Of a stretch of 31,055 nt of DNA, positions 15,715-24,001 are shown piece after piece. The stretch lies in the IMG/VR virus record IMGVR_UViG_3300026253_000004, positions 1 to 31,055 of that record. One strand, given 5' to 3'. The DNA is from a virus. Position numbers and translations under genes: made by a program. The stretch's first letter is position 1, and the number at the start of each line of letters is the position of its first letter. The notes beneath the pieces are model-generated. The model was not told the DNA's origin, did no database searches, and saw only the letters and a list, made by a program, of their open reading frames with translations.

Positions 15715-16899
15715 TTATTTTCTATTTTTAATTTTAAACTTAAAATCAGAAGAGTCATTACCTAAAACCCTCACTTTTATTCCACCCGCCTCAACCGCTG
15801 TATGCGATTGTCTTGGATCCATATTTATGTTCTTGGAGGTTGCAATACTATTTTTCATAGCGTCAGCCCTACCTTGTTCATAGAAGTGATTAGCAACTGC
15901 ATCCGCGTTCATTGCTGTGAATAAAGATTTATGGTAACCCTTAGCGTCTTTTAATCCCATTTTTTTATCCAAAAACTTTTTGGTAAAATTATTTAGGTCG
16001 CTTTGGACTCCCTTAACCTCATCAGCATTGTTAACATTAAATCTGTATTTCTTTTCACCGACAGTATATTCAAAACCTTTGAACTTGTCGTTAAAAACTT
16101 CATTCGTTTTCTGTGTGAAAATATCAGAGTTATGCTTAGCGGCCTTTTTGGTCACTTCTGATTCCTTGTTATATCTATCAAAAAAATCAATCGCCTTCTT
16201 TTGCTCACCTGTGAGTTTTGATCCAGCTTTGATCTCTTCATAGTATTTAGATTTTTGACTATCTAAATATGTTTTTGCGCTAGCTATTTGCTCTTTTTGC
16301 GCTAATTTTTTTCTTCTTATTACGATGTCCTCATCAATCTCTTCGTCATAACTGAAATTATCCTGCATTAAGAAATCAATCTCTTCAGTATTTAAATGAG
16401 GTTTTGTTTTTTTATAGTACTCTCTTAAAATAGTAGTGTCTTCCATATCGGAATAATTTCGGTTAAGCTGTACGTAATCACTTAGATCTCCGCCAGTCTC
16501 TTCCATAAAGTCCACTAACTTTTGAATATTTTCAGGGAGAGCATCGCCAGTTTCCATAGACTCAGTGATAGCTTCTTCCGCTTCAGCCGCGATTTCTTCC
16601 ATCTCTTCAGTAGGCTCATCAGTGATTTCTTCTAATACTGGAGTTTCCTGTGCCTCTACTTGTGCTTCTTCTTGTGTAGTATCTTCTGAAACTACCGTAT
16701 CTTCCTTGACGCTAGTATCGCTTTCTTCAACTTTGTCTTCTACTAATGGAGGCGGTTTACTTAAATCTACTTTAGTTATGCTGTCATCTCCAGCACTTTC
16801 AAATTTACTTTCATCAACTTTTGTTGTGTTTTCATCACCTGGATCTTGTTGATCTAATTGTGTAATCTCTTCGACTACTTTTTCATTTTCATCTTGCAT
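15715..16899 (-). CDS. Acidic scaffolding-like protein (394 aa)
   Basis: The gene is between portal and capsid, the standard place for a scaffold. The first 140 residues are extremely acidic and disordered-looking (runs of Glu/Asp with Thr, Val and Pro). Residues about 140-330 are charged and mostly helical, with probable coiled coil (FLMQDNFSYDEEIDEDIVIR and following, FFDRYNKESEVTKKAAKHN). The C-terminal part contains FTAMNADAVANHFYEQGRAD and ends in a basic tail (SSDFKFKIKNRK). Acidic N-terminus, helical middle and a basic C-terminal patch that could bind capsid protein match scaffolds such as T7 gp9 in general style, not in sequence that I can show. No protease motif is seen. Confidence 0.65.
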   Translation of the reverse strand: MQDENEKVVEEITQLDQQDPGDENTTKVDESKFESAGDDSITKVDLSKPPPLVEDKVEESDTSVKEDTVVSEDTTQEEAQVEAQETPVLEEITDEPTEEMEEIAAEAEEAITESMETGDALPENIQKLVDFMEETGGDLSDYVQLNRNYSDMEDTTILREYYKKTKPHLNTEEIDFLMQDNFSYDEEIDEDIVIRRKKLAQKEQIASAKTYLDSQKSKYYEEIKAGSKLTGEQKKAIDFFDRYNKESEVTKKAAKHNSDIFTQKTNEVFNDKFKGFEYTVGEKKYRFNVNNADEVKGVQSDLNNFTKKFLDKKMGLKDAKGYHKSLFTAMNADAVANHFYEQGRADAMKNSIATSKNINMDPRQSHTAVEAGGIKVRVLGNDSSDFKFKIKNRK

Positions 16900-16925
16900 A
16901 ATATAATATAATAATAGTTAATAAT

Positions 16926-19328
16926 CTATCTAGGGTCAAATGTACCCAATCCAAAGCCACCGTCTAATATATCATTACCTGCTGACTCAAAGTTTTTAGG
17001 TTGTTTTCCTGTTTTTCTTTGGTCAATAAGTTCAGATTGCTGGGTTGCTTGAATTTTTGTTCTTTCGTCCTTTCGATCTTCTTTAGTTTTATCCTTGTCT
17101 TTTTGACTAGTCGTTTCTAATCCTTTCAATTGCATATTCATCTCAAACTCTAATTGCATCAACTCTTTCTTATACTGAACCTCTTGAGCCATTTTCTGAG
17201 AAGCTAACTGACCTTTTAATTGTTCTAATTCCCCTTGACTAGCCGTGATAGCTTGGTTCTTTTGTATTTCAGATTGAGCAGCAGCTTGTGCAGACTGCTG
17301 GTTCATTTGCGCTTGCATTTGTATGTTCTGCTGTTGTTGGGCTTGATCTTTGTCTAACTTTCTCTTTCTGCGTATCTTCAATAATTGGTTAGCCAGTTTG
17401 GTATTCCTAATTTCACGGATATCAATAGCATCGGATAATTCTATTATCTGTTGTTGAATAGCCATTTGTATATTGTTTTCTAACAACATCTTTTCCTCTT
17501 CGTCTGGTGTTAACTCTATAAATATACCGAAATCATATAAGTGTAATTCTCCCATCTCCTCGAGGGTAGCCACATTATGTACCCCTATCTGTTGTATAAA
17601 AGCCTCCTTTGTTGGGGAATACTCTAGTATATCCGATATTCTTAAAGAAAGACATTCTGCTACCTCTGCTGTTAAAAATAATCCCGCTTGTAATATATGT
17701 CTAGTAGCTGTATTAGAATTAGCTGCTGCTAATTTCTGTACTCCTACTAAAGCATTTTTATCTGGGGTACTACCGTCACGAGCCTCATTAAGACCAGTGA
17801 CATCTCTTATCATTTGTAAGTAGTAGTTATAAGTACCGATTAAGCTTTGCATTTTAGCTCCTCCGCTTCCAGAAGATATTTCTTGAATAGGTACTCTTCC
17901 TGGATTCATATCTCCGTCTGACGTAAGCGATCTACCAATAACCGAACCCGTTTGGAAGAACATGTTTAAAGCTTCTTGCGGGTTATAGTTTGTTCCATTA
18001 CCTAAATCTATCTCAGCTAAACCATCAGCATCTAAATAAACTCCGTCCGGCACTAACCTAGACATTACTTGTTGTAATTTTAAATGTGTTAATTGGATCA
18101 TATCAGCAAACCCTGTTATTCTACCAACTAGCGAATCGATTCTACCATCATACATCCCAGGGGCTACAATAGCATAGTTCATTTTTACTTTAGTATAATC
18201 ACTTTTAGGGCGGACCATATTCTTAGCTAACTCCCACTTAATTAATTTATCCGTACCAAGTATCATAGCTCCTTCATATAAACATTCGATTGAGCGTGAC
18301 ATTTTCCCATACCCACCTTCTTTATCTTCTGGCGGATTAAACTCGTCTGTCTTCTGTATAATCTTATCTGCACCAGTAGCGGTTTCTTTAACCTTATATA
18401 CTTCGTTCATATAAGTCTTGTAGTTGAAGTATAATACTTGAACTGTATTATTATCATCTCTACTTCTTCTCGTTCCAGTATAAGTACTCTTACTAACTAT
18501 CTCTTCAAGATCCTCATTAGATAAATGGGGGAACTGTTTAACCAACTCATTTATATGAACCGGCTTAACTTCACCAACATAATATATATCTTCAAAATAA
18601 GGGGAATCAGTATGGGAATATACTAAGTTAGCAGGATCAACGTAGTCGATAACTACCCCCTCTGATGTATTAAAGGTAGTCTTAGTGCTACCTATACCTA
18701 TAGTTGTTAGGTCGCGATAAAATTGCTTTTTCTTTAGTTCAAATTTATTACCTTCCATCAGCACGTTTATAGCTTGCTCCTCCGCTATTTCTACTGCTTG
18801 CTTATAGGTAAGTTGCATATGAAGTTCTAGCTCCTCCTGGGTCTCCGGAAGCTCCTCCATGTTACTCTCTCTAACATTCAGGTTTAACTCTTTTTGGACA
18901 GCTGTATTAAATTCCTTTAAACGCATATCTTTAAGGATTGATTCCATATATGCGGTTCTTTTAGCAACTCCATTAGGATCTTGAGAATATGCTTTTATAT
19001 CATAAGTTCTTTCTGCAATACCATTAACTACTATATCTACAAACTTAGAAATAATTGGAACTGGTTTCCAGTCTAAATTTAAATAGGACAAATCACCATT
19101 AATAGATAACTCATCCTTATACTTTTGTATAGGCTGCTCTCCTCTAGCATATAACCTAAGATTATGAAAGGTATCAGCATTAGCTTCATATCGGCTAACC
19201 CCATTAGTTTTATTAAACCACTCCCCCTCAATAGCTTTACCTACCGAAAGCCCATATTCGTAACTGATCTTTTCCGCATCGCTAACCACTTGGCTTGGGA
19301 AATAACTTTTAATGCCAGACTCTGCCAT
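16926..19328 (-). CDS. Portal protein (800 aa)
   Basis: It directly follows the large terminase gene (5 nt gap) and has the size of podovirus/crAss-like portals. The N-terminal block FHNLRLYARGEQPIQKYKDE (about residues 54-73), the motif LDWKPVPIISKFVDIVVNGI (about 85-104), and the central region about 450-560 with helices and YNYYLQMIRDVTGLNEARDG (about 502-521) are typical of portals that form the dodecameric DNA channel at one capsid vertex. The tail beyond about residue 660 is Gln-rich coiled coil (QQQQNIQMQAQMNQQSAQAA) and then strongly charged, consistent with a C-terminal barrel or tail inside the capsid. The assignment is by these features together with gene order; individual contacts cannot be judged. 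Confidence 0.85.
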   Translation of the reverse strand: MAESGIKSYFPSQVVSDAEKISYEYGLSVGKAIEGEWFNKTNGVSRYEANADTFHNLRLYARGEQPIQKYKDELSINGDLSYLNLDWKPVPIISKFVDIVVNGIAERTYDIKAYSQDPNGVAKRTAYMESILKDMRLKEFNTAVQKELNLNVRESNMEELPETQEELELHMQLTYKQAVEIAEEQAINVLMEGNKFELKKKQFYRDLTTIGIGSTKTTFNTSEGVVIDYVDPANLVYSHTDSPYFEDIYYVGEVKPVHINELVKQFPHLSNEDLEEIVSKSTYTGTRRSRDDNNTVQVLYFNYKTYMNEVYKVKETATGADKIIQKTDEFNPPEDKEGGYGKMSRSIECLYEGAMILGTDKLIKWELAKNMVRPKSDYTKVKMNYAIVAPGMYDGRIDSLVGRITGFADMIQLTHLKLQQVMSRLVPDGVYLDADGLAEIDLGNGTNYNPQEALNMFFQTGSVIGRSLTSDGDMNPGRVPIQEISSGSGGAKMQSLIGTYNYYLQMIRDVTGLNEARDGSTPDKNALVGVQKLAAANSNTATRHILQAGLFLTAEVAECLSLRISDILEYSPTKEAFIQQIGVHNVATLEEMGELHLYDFGIFIELTPDEEEKMLLENNIQMAIQQQIIELSDAIDIREIRNTKLANQLLKIRRKRKLDKDQAQQQQNIQMQAQMNQQSAQAAAQSEIQKNQAITASQGELEQLKGQLASQKMAQEVQYKKELMQLEFEMNMQLKGLETTSQKDKDKTKEDRKDERTKIQATQQSELIDQRKTGKQPKNFESAGNDILDGGFGLGTFDPR

Positions 19329-19333
19329 ATTTA

Positions 19334-21547
19334 TTATTTGATTATTTTAGAAGTACTACCAGTATTTGTATACTTTGCAATACTTATGTTTAATTTAGGT
19401 TTTTCTACTTTTGCGTTCGGAGCATATAAATGTCTATTGTTAGCCATAATAGCTAGCCCTGAACTTATCGAGGCATCATGCTTCGTTCTTTTGTTAATAT
19501 CAAACTGAGCCCAATCATTTAGTAACTCATTAAAATATAAATCTCCAACTGTTCCGTCTTGGTTAAATCCAACATGATCCTGGATGTACATCTCAATCGC
19601 TGCAGCGTGCGCTTGTTTTATGTCCTCACTTGAATTTGGTATTCCTCCAACTTCTTTTTCTGCTACAGATAATTTATTCCATATCTTATCTGGCCTATTC
19701 ATACTAAATCCTCTGTAACCCCTTCTCCTTAGATAATATAATAATCTAGGTTTATTATTCTCTGCTAGTATTGGCATACTATAAAATACTAAAGCCATTA
19801 GAACATCTTCAAAGAACATCTCCGCAGTCGGAGGTCTCGATAAATATTCTAAAAAGAAACTGTTTGCTGGAGCATCTTCCATGCTAAATCTAGTTAATCC
19901 GTGTAACGCTCCTTTTGATCCTCTACCATCAGTAGTACCTGATATATCATAAGAGTCACAACCAAAAGCTCCCATATGTTCATTGCCAGGCCACTTTACG
20001 CCATTCTTTATTATTACGCGGTTTTGCAATTGTTTTGGAGGAACCCAACTTACTTTAAATCTTCCCTTAGGATCTGGATAAAAAACAACTTGAGAATCTT
20101 TAATACCGTTAACCCATTGAAAGTTTCCTTGTGTAATACCCAGAGTACTTGACATTTCTTCGTTGTAATCTATTTGCTCATATATTTTAACTAAGTTAAA
20201 AATAGAGTTTTTTGTTTCGTCTCTAAAAGCATGCTCAGTGGTTCTTGGGAATTGTCTATAAAATTCATTTAAAGCATCTTGGTCATCCTTAAGACCATCA
20301 GCTTCATTTTGCCAATTGTCTATTACCCCTACATCTATTAATTCACCGTCTGGGGCAAAGATATCGATATTAGGAGTAGTAAAGACTGGAACTCCATGCT
20401 CGTCAATAAATCCTTCGTAGTTCCATTCCATTGGGATAAACAAAGAGTATAAACCAGACTTTGTTTGGCCATTTCTATTTCGCTTAGTGACGTCTGACGC
20501 ATTATATAGTTTTTTAAAATTACTACCTCCTTTATCCAAAGCGTTTGATGTTGATCCCATCATACACTTACCTACTATTCTACTACCTAATCGTAAACAC
20601 GTCTTTGTAACTCTCCAGTTATTTAAAATATTATCTGGTCTTTCCCACTTACCACTTTCATCATGAACTAGTAATGCTAATTTCTCACCATCATAACTAT
20701 TGTCTCCAGTATTCTTCCAGTCAATAGTCGTATCTAATCCTTTTATTTCTTCTAACTTCTCGTTAGTTGTAATCTTTTTTCTCGTAAACTTACTCGCCGG
20801 AACTCTATATGCTAATTCTGATTTAGGACGATCCATACCGTCCTGTACAGGTTTAAAGAAGAACGGGTAGTTTATACTAATTGGTACAACCTTATCTGTA
20901 AACATCTTCTTAGCGTCTGATCCAGACTTAGATAAGATACCAAATCTACTATCACCTGCAAGAGTAGCTAGATTAACCGTTTCCGCTGAAGACATAAAAG
21001 AAAAACCAGAACGTCTATTTTTTAAGTAACACATTCCGTAGCATCTTTTGTCTGCCTTGCAAGCTTCCCAAAATATAAAGAACAATCTATTCGCCTCTCT
21101 AAAATCTGGTGCACCAACATCGATCTTGCTCCATTGTAAGTACATATAATGGGTTCCTACTAGGTATACTGGCTTTCCATTATTAATAAACCAAAACCCT
21201 TCCTCTCTCCTTTTAAACTCTTCATCTATATAATCAAACCACTGTTCTTTCTGTTCCTCTGGATAACTTCTCCAATCAAATATATTTTTAAGCCGAGCTA
21301 ACTCTTCTGGTTGGTCAAATTTAACCCATTTATTTTTTTTATGTTTAAACACTTCTTTAGGAACCTTAGGCAAAGCTATCTTAAGGTTTTGTATTTCAAG
21401 TATCTCTCCTATTTGGCCAGTTTTAGATATAACAATTATATCATGCTCTTTGTCATAGCCATACTTCCATTTCTTGCCTTTGTTAAGCCTATTTATAGTA
21501 GTCCTTTTTACAGGCTCTACCGTCTTAACTAAACTTTGCTTGTACAT
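19334..21547 (-). CDS. terL: Terminase large subunit (737 aa)
   Basis: This is the packaging ATPase/nuclease. A variant Walker A-type motif KNRRSGFSFMSS lies at residues 176-187 in place of GxxxxGK[ST]. Walker B is LALLVHDESG (290-299, with D296-E297), and a probable coupling motif GKCMMGSTSN lies at 326-335. The C-terminal RNase H-like nuclease is marked by GCDSYD (D531 and D534) and by KHDASISSGLAIMA with D691 as candidate third metal ligand. The N-terminal 130 residues are an additional domain with WFINNGKPVYLVGTHYMYLQ. The protein drives genome translocation at the portal and cuts concatemers; its gene precedes the portal gene, as usual. The start at 21547 coincides with the stop of the upstream small gene. 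Confidence 0.93.
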   Translation of the reverse strand: MYKQSLVKTVEPVKRTTINRLNKGKKWKYGYDKEHDIIVISKTGQIGEILEIQNLKIALPKVPKEVFKHKKNKWVKFDQPEELARLKNIFDWRSYPEEQKEQWFDYIDEEFKRREEGFWFINNGKPVYLVGTHYMYLQWSKIDVGAPDFREANRLFFIFWEACKADKRCYGMCYLKNRRSGFSFMSSAETVNLATLAGDSRFGILSKSGSDAKKMFTDKVVPISINYPFFFKPVQDGMDRPKSELAYRVPASKFTRKKITTNEKLEEIKGLDTTIDWKNTGDNSYDGEKLALLVHDESGKWERPDNILNNWRVTKTCLRLGSRIVGKCMMGSTSNALDKGGSNFKKLYNASDVTKRNRNGQTKSGLYSLFIPMEWNYEGFIDEHGVPVFTTPNIDIFAPDGELIDVGVIDNWQNEADGLKDDQDALNEFYRQFPRTTEHAFRDETKNSIFNLVKIYEQIDYNEEMSSTLGITQGNFQWVNGIKDSQVVFYPDPKGRFKVSWVPPKQLQNRVIIKNGVKWPGNEHMGAFGCDSYDISGTTDGRGSKGALHGLTRFSMEDAPANSFFLEYLSRPPTAEMFFEDVLMALVFYSMPILAENNKPRLLYYLRRRGYRGFSMNRPDKIWNKLSVAEKEVGGIPNSSEDIKQAHAAAIEMYIQDHVGFNQDGTVGDLYFNELLNDWAQFDINKRTKHDASISSGLAIMANNRHLYAPNAKVEKPKLNISIAKYTNTGSTSKIIK

Positions 21548-21822
21548 TACTTAGATCTACCTTCCGCGAATCCTTTAAAAACTTTTTCCTTTCTCTCTTC
21601 AGGTGTTTTTCCCTCGAGTAAGTTCTCTTCTTCTTGGATTCTGTTAAGTATTTCAAATGCATCAAATATGGCTAGTTTTTTAGTGGCTGCTGCATTCTTA
21701 AGTCTATCTGCTGATATGTCATCGTCTGAATCAACGATTGCTTCCTTCGCTACTTTAATCAGTTCTTCAACTGCTACTTGCCCAGCCTGGATTATATTCC
21801 TCTTCGTCTCCTTGATATTCAT
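21547..21822 (-). CDS. Small helical protein, candidate terminase small subunit (91 aa)
   Basis: The frame opens further upstream (21909), but those extra residues overlap the preceding gene deeply and look non-native, so I take the start at 21822: MNIKETKRNIIQAGQVAVEE. The product is almost entirely helical and charged, with AVEELIKVAKEAIVDSD, then RLKNAAATKKLAIFDAFEIL and a basic C-terminus. It is directly upstream of the large terminase gene, sharing its last nucleotide with that ATG. Position and size suggest a small-subunit role (DNA recognition), but no HTH can be shown. A 56-nt overlap with the 196 aa gene remains even with the shorter start. Confidence 0.5.
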   Translation of the reverse strand: MNIKETKRNIIQAGQVAVEELIKVAKEAIVDSDDDISADRLKNAAATKKLAIFDAFEILNRIQEEENLLEGKTPEERKEKVFKGFAEGRSK

Positions 21823-22357
21823 ATTTGATTGTAATAAAATTAGATAAAACTCGATATAGTCTCTCGCCATCAACGATAAACTCATATTCACTACTTGGCC
21901 TAAAACCAATTAGATCGTTGACCTCTACAGTACCGTCTGAATATTTAACAATACCAACTAAAGGTTTTTCTGTATCAATGTTAAATTGATCTTGGGTTTT
22001 TAAAGGTTTTACGAAGCAATACCCCTTTGGAGCAATCCATTCGTTATTTCTCTTATATAAGAAAATTTGATCTTGCGTTATAAAATAAGTAGACTCATTA
22101 AAATAACTTCTACTATTCTTTTCAATACCTTTTACATTGTGCCATCTTCTAAAGACGTTATGATGTATTATAACAGTATCCCCCGCTTGTATGTCTGTAT
22201 GTCCCGCTATTGGCGTCGATATAATAGTTGCTTCTCTATTTACATATTGGTGATTAAAAACCTCAGTATTAAGTATGAGCTCAGAATCCCCAACTGTCTT
22301 CTTATTATTATATCTTTCTCCTTTTGGCGCTACAACAAAGTTGTGTACGCTCTTCAT
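21767..22357 (-). CDS. Two-domain GroES-fold-like protein (196 aa)
   Basis: I read this as two tandem co-chaperonin-type domains. Domain A (about residues 4-102) has an opening strand (VHNFVVAPKG), a loop with a hydrophobic triplet SELILNTE (25-32) where GroES has its mobile loop, then REATIISTP, then DIQAGDTVIIHHNVFRRW (55-72), the counterpart of the GroES 'VKVGDIVIFND' strand. The last strand is ESTYFITQDQIFLYKR (88-103). Domain B (about 108-181) repeats the order: PKGYCFVKPLK, LVGIVKYS, TVEVNDLIGFRPSSEYEF (143-160), LYRVLSNFITIKYEY (167-181). It lacks a clear mobile loop. The C-terminus is acidic (DEEEYNPGW). Encoded just before the terminase genes, with TAATG coupling to the upstream gene. 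Recognition is by pattern, not by alignment software. It could instead be a virion protein that uses this fold. Confidence 0.55.
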   Translation of the reverse strand: MKSVHNFVVAPKGERYNNKKTVGDSELILNTEVFNHQYVNREATIISTPIAGHTDIQAGDTVIIHHNVFRRWHNVKGIEKNSRSYFNESTYFITQDQIFLYKRNNEWIAPKGYCFVKPLKTQDQFNIDTEKPLVGIVKYSDGTVEVNDLIGFRPSSEYEFIVDGERLYRVLSNFITIKYEYQGDEEEYNPGWASSS

Positions 22358-22578
22358 TAATATTCGAGATTATACTCTACAGATACTGCCATGTTCTTAT
22401 TAAAATCTTTCCATGGTAGTACGTTGTTTTTCTTTTTTATATAGATAGAGAACTTTGTATCTTCTTCTATGATATCGCAGATAGTATGACCACCATACAC
22501 TTCTTGCCCTACGGCATAGTGCATGGCGTCATTCTTATAATCTTTACCGATACTAATCTTTCTTATTAACTTCGCCAT
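22357..22578 (-). CDS. Small conserved-type phage protein, unknown (73 aa)
   Basis: A compact 73 aa protein: MAKLIRKISIGKDYKNDAMH, VGQEVYGGHTICDII, then KFSIYIKKKNN and WKDFNKNMAVSVEYNLEY. The alternating strands and short turns suggest a small beta-barrel, and I recall similar short proteins in uncultured marine phage genomes without known function. It is translationally linked on both sides: 26-nt overlap with the coiled-coil gene upstream and TAATG overlap with the GroES-like gene downstream. No catalytic, membrane or metal-binding motif is present. Confidence 0.6.
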   Translation of the reverse strand: MAKLIRKISIGKDYKNDAMHYAVGQEVYGGHTICDIIEEDTKFSIYIKKKNNVLPWKDFNKNMAVSVEYNLEY

Positions 22579-22849
22579 TTTCTGGATAATTTATAACTCC
22601 ATCTTGAATATTAACATCATAAGTACCGTAATCTTTTTCAAATTCAGCTTGTAATAATGTTAACTCATCTCTTAACCCAGCAATGTTATGCATCATCTCA
22701 TGCTTTCTTAACTCTAGAGATCCTATTTCTAATTGAGCTCTATTAATATTGTTTACTGTCTCTTGAACTTTTGATAACTGGTCATCAGTTATTTTTTCTG
22801 GTTTAACTCCTTTAAGTTCTTTGATTTTTGCGTTTGTACCTTTTGCCAT
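22553..22849 (-). CDS. Coiled-coil protein, unknown (98 aa)
   Basis: A 98 aa charged protein; residues about 22-72 form a continuous predicted helix with heptad-like spacing (DDQLSKVQETVNNINRAQLE, LRKHEMMHNIAGLRDELTLL), followed by a short strand-forming tail (YGTYDVNIQDGVINYP). A long helix plus small beta tail suggests an oligomeric structural or assembly factor. It is the first of three linked small genes before the terminase genes and overlaps the 73 aa gene by 26 nt. I do not recognise a functional family. Confidence 0.6.
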   Translation of the reverse strand: MAKGTNAKIKELKGVKPEKITDDQLSKVQETVNNINRAQLEIGSLELRKHEMMHNIAGLRDELTLLQAEFEKDYGTYDVNIQDGVINYPENGEVNKKD

Positions 22850-22878
22850 TTTATTTAATTTAAGTTAATTGTTTATTT

Positions 22879-23601
22879 TTATCTCTCGAATGATAAGATT
22901 AATTTAATTGGAGATTGATTATACATCTCATCACCATCATCAATTTGTCCGATATTAGCTTCTTCTAGTGTAATTTGTGTTGCTGAGTCAACTGTTTTAA
23001 TAGTTCCAATCTGAGCGTTATCATTAGCGCGAATATAATCTCCAGGAGCTAATGTTAATAGAGCAGATTTACCATCTAACGTAAGCACTGTTGATGCCCC
23101 TGCTAGATGTTGTGCGGTAACTGCTGTTGTACTAGCGAAGTTAAACGTTCCACCCGCTACACCCCCAACATATATTCTGTCAAAACCACCTTTCCTATCA
23201 AAGCTTGAAATATTACCATCATCACTTGTTAAGCAAAGAGAAGGGGGAGTTGCGTGTGCCGTGGCAATAGATTGGTAATCAAGACTGTTTTGCCCATAAT
23301 CAGCAGCAGCAATACTAACAACTCCTAATAAATCATTTGAAACTGGTTGTGTAGCTGTAGCACCTTGAGTACCCATAGCTAAAGTGTTTGAAGAAAATAT
23401 TAAATCAAATGGAAGAGCTTGTGCTGCTCCATCATTACCCCTAACAACAGCTGTTACACCTATTAATCTATTTGTTCCTTTAGGTACCTCAAACGCTGTT
23501 GAAGGGAAAAGAACATCGTCCGCTGCATATGCGCCTCCATCTAAAACTGATATTGAACATATAGGTTTTACTACTTTTGTGAAATATTTTGAAAATGCCA
23601 T
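22879..23601 (-). CDS. Putative virion structural protein (240 aa)
   Basis: A 240 aa protein poor in charged residues, rich in Ala, Thr, Gly and Asp, starting MAFSKYFTKVVKPICSISVL and ending SPIKLILSFER. The composition is that of a beta-rich capsid-associated or decoration protein: stretches such as RLIGVTAVVRGNDGAAQALP and LLTLAPGDYIRANDNAQIGT look like successive beta-strands with short loops. It lies between the holin-like and coiled-coil genes, with only 4 nt to the holin stop. No motif gives a function; a minor capsid role is an inference. Confidence 0.45.
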   Translation of the reverse strand: MAFSKYFTKVVKPICSISVLDGGAYAADDVLFPSTAFEVPKGTNRLIGVTAVVRGNDGAAQALPFDLIFSSNTLAMGTQGATATQPVSNDLLGVVSIAAADYGQNSLDYQSIATAHATPPSLCLTSDDGNISSFDRKGGFDRIYVGGVAGGTFNFASTTAVTAQHLAGASTVLTLDGKSALLTLAPGDYIRANDNAQIGTIKTVDSATQITLEEANIGQIDDGDEMYNQSPIKLILSFER

Positions 23602-23605
23602 AATT

Positions 23606-23998
23606 TTATTTTTTTACTTTTTCTAGTGATCTGCCGCCAAAATAAGCACCGATCACGGTTATTAATACTATTTGTAATAAGCTTGTCCACTTCTCTTCAA
23701 CTATAAACTTGATTGTACCAGCGTCAATGAATATCATTAAAACTGTTGATACAACTAAGAATGCTAAGACAAGTGGTCTTATATTTTTTGAAAGCCATGA
23801 ATCAGATTTCATATCAGCTTCCCAACGAGATGTAACTTCTTTTTCCATCTCTATCTCATAATTACTTATAAGTTCCTTTATTTTAAGTTCTGCTGCAAGT
23901 TTTTCTTCTTTAGATGTATGTAAGTTGTCTATAACTCCACCTATACCTTTTACTAGTTCAGTCGCTCCAGAAGAAAATATTTGTGTTAATATACTCAT
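23606..23998 (-). CDS. Holin-like membrane protein, 3TM holin type (130 aa)
   Basis: Two strongly hydrophobic segments stand out: NIRPLVLAFLVVSTVLMIFI (about residues 72-91) and LLQIVLITVIGAYFGG (about 107-122), after an amphipathic, charged N-terminal half (KEEKLAAELKIKELISNYEI). The block RWEADMKSDSWLSKNIRPLV before the first segment and the GAYFGGRSLEK end are characteristic of the '3TMs holin' group found in phages and gene-transfer agents. Such proteins open the inner membrane at the end of infection. The gene lies next to the HExxH gene (3 nt gap), which would suit a lysis pair. An N-terminal third segment is weak here. Confidence 0.75.
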   Translation of the reverse strand: MSILTQIFSSGATELVKGIGGVIDNLHTSKEEKLAAELKIKELISNYEIEMEKEVTSRWEADMKSDSWLSKNIRPLVLAFLVVSTVLMIFIDAGTIKFIVEEKWTSLLQIVLITVIGAYFGGRSLEKVKK

Positions 23999-24001
23999 AA
24001 T

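Noticed and set aside
16565-16852. Ser-rich open frame on the plus strand opposite the scaffold-like gene
   Set aside because: It is the complement of the Glu/Asp-rich stretch; composition follows from the antisense of GAA/GAT codons and no leader or family supports it.
21547-21909. Longer version (120 aa) of the small terminase-like protein
   Set aside because: The additional 29 residues lie deep within the GroES-like gene and have hydrophobic, unlike composition; MNIKETKRN is a better start.
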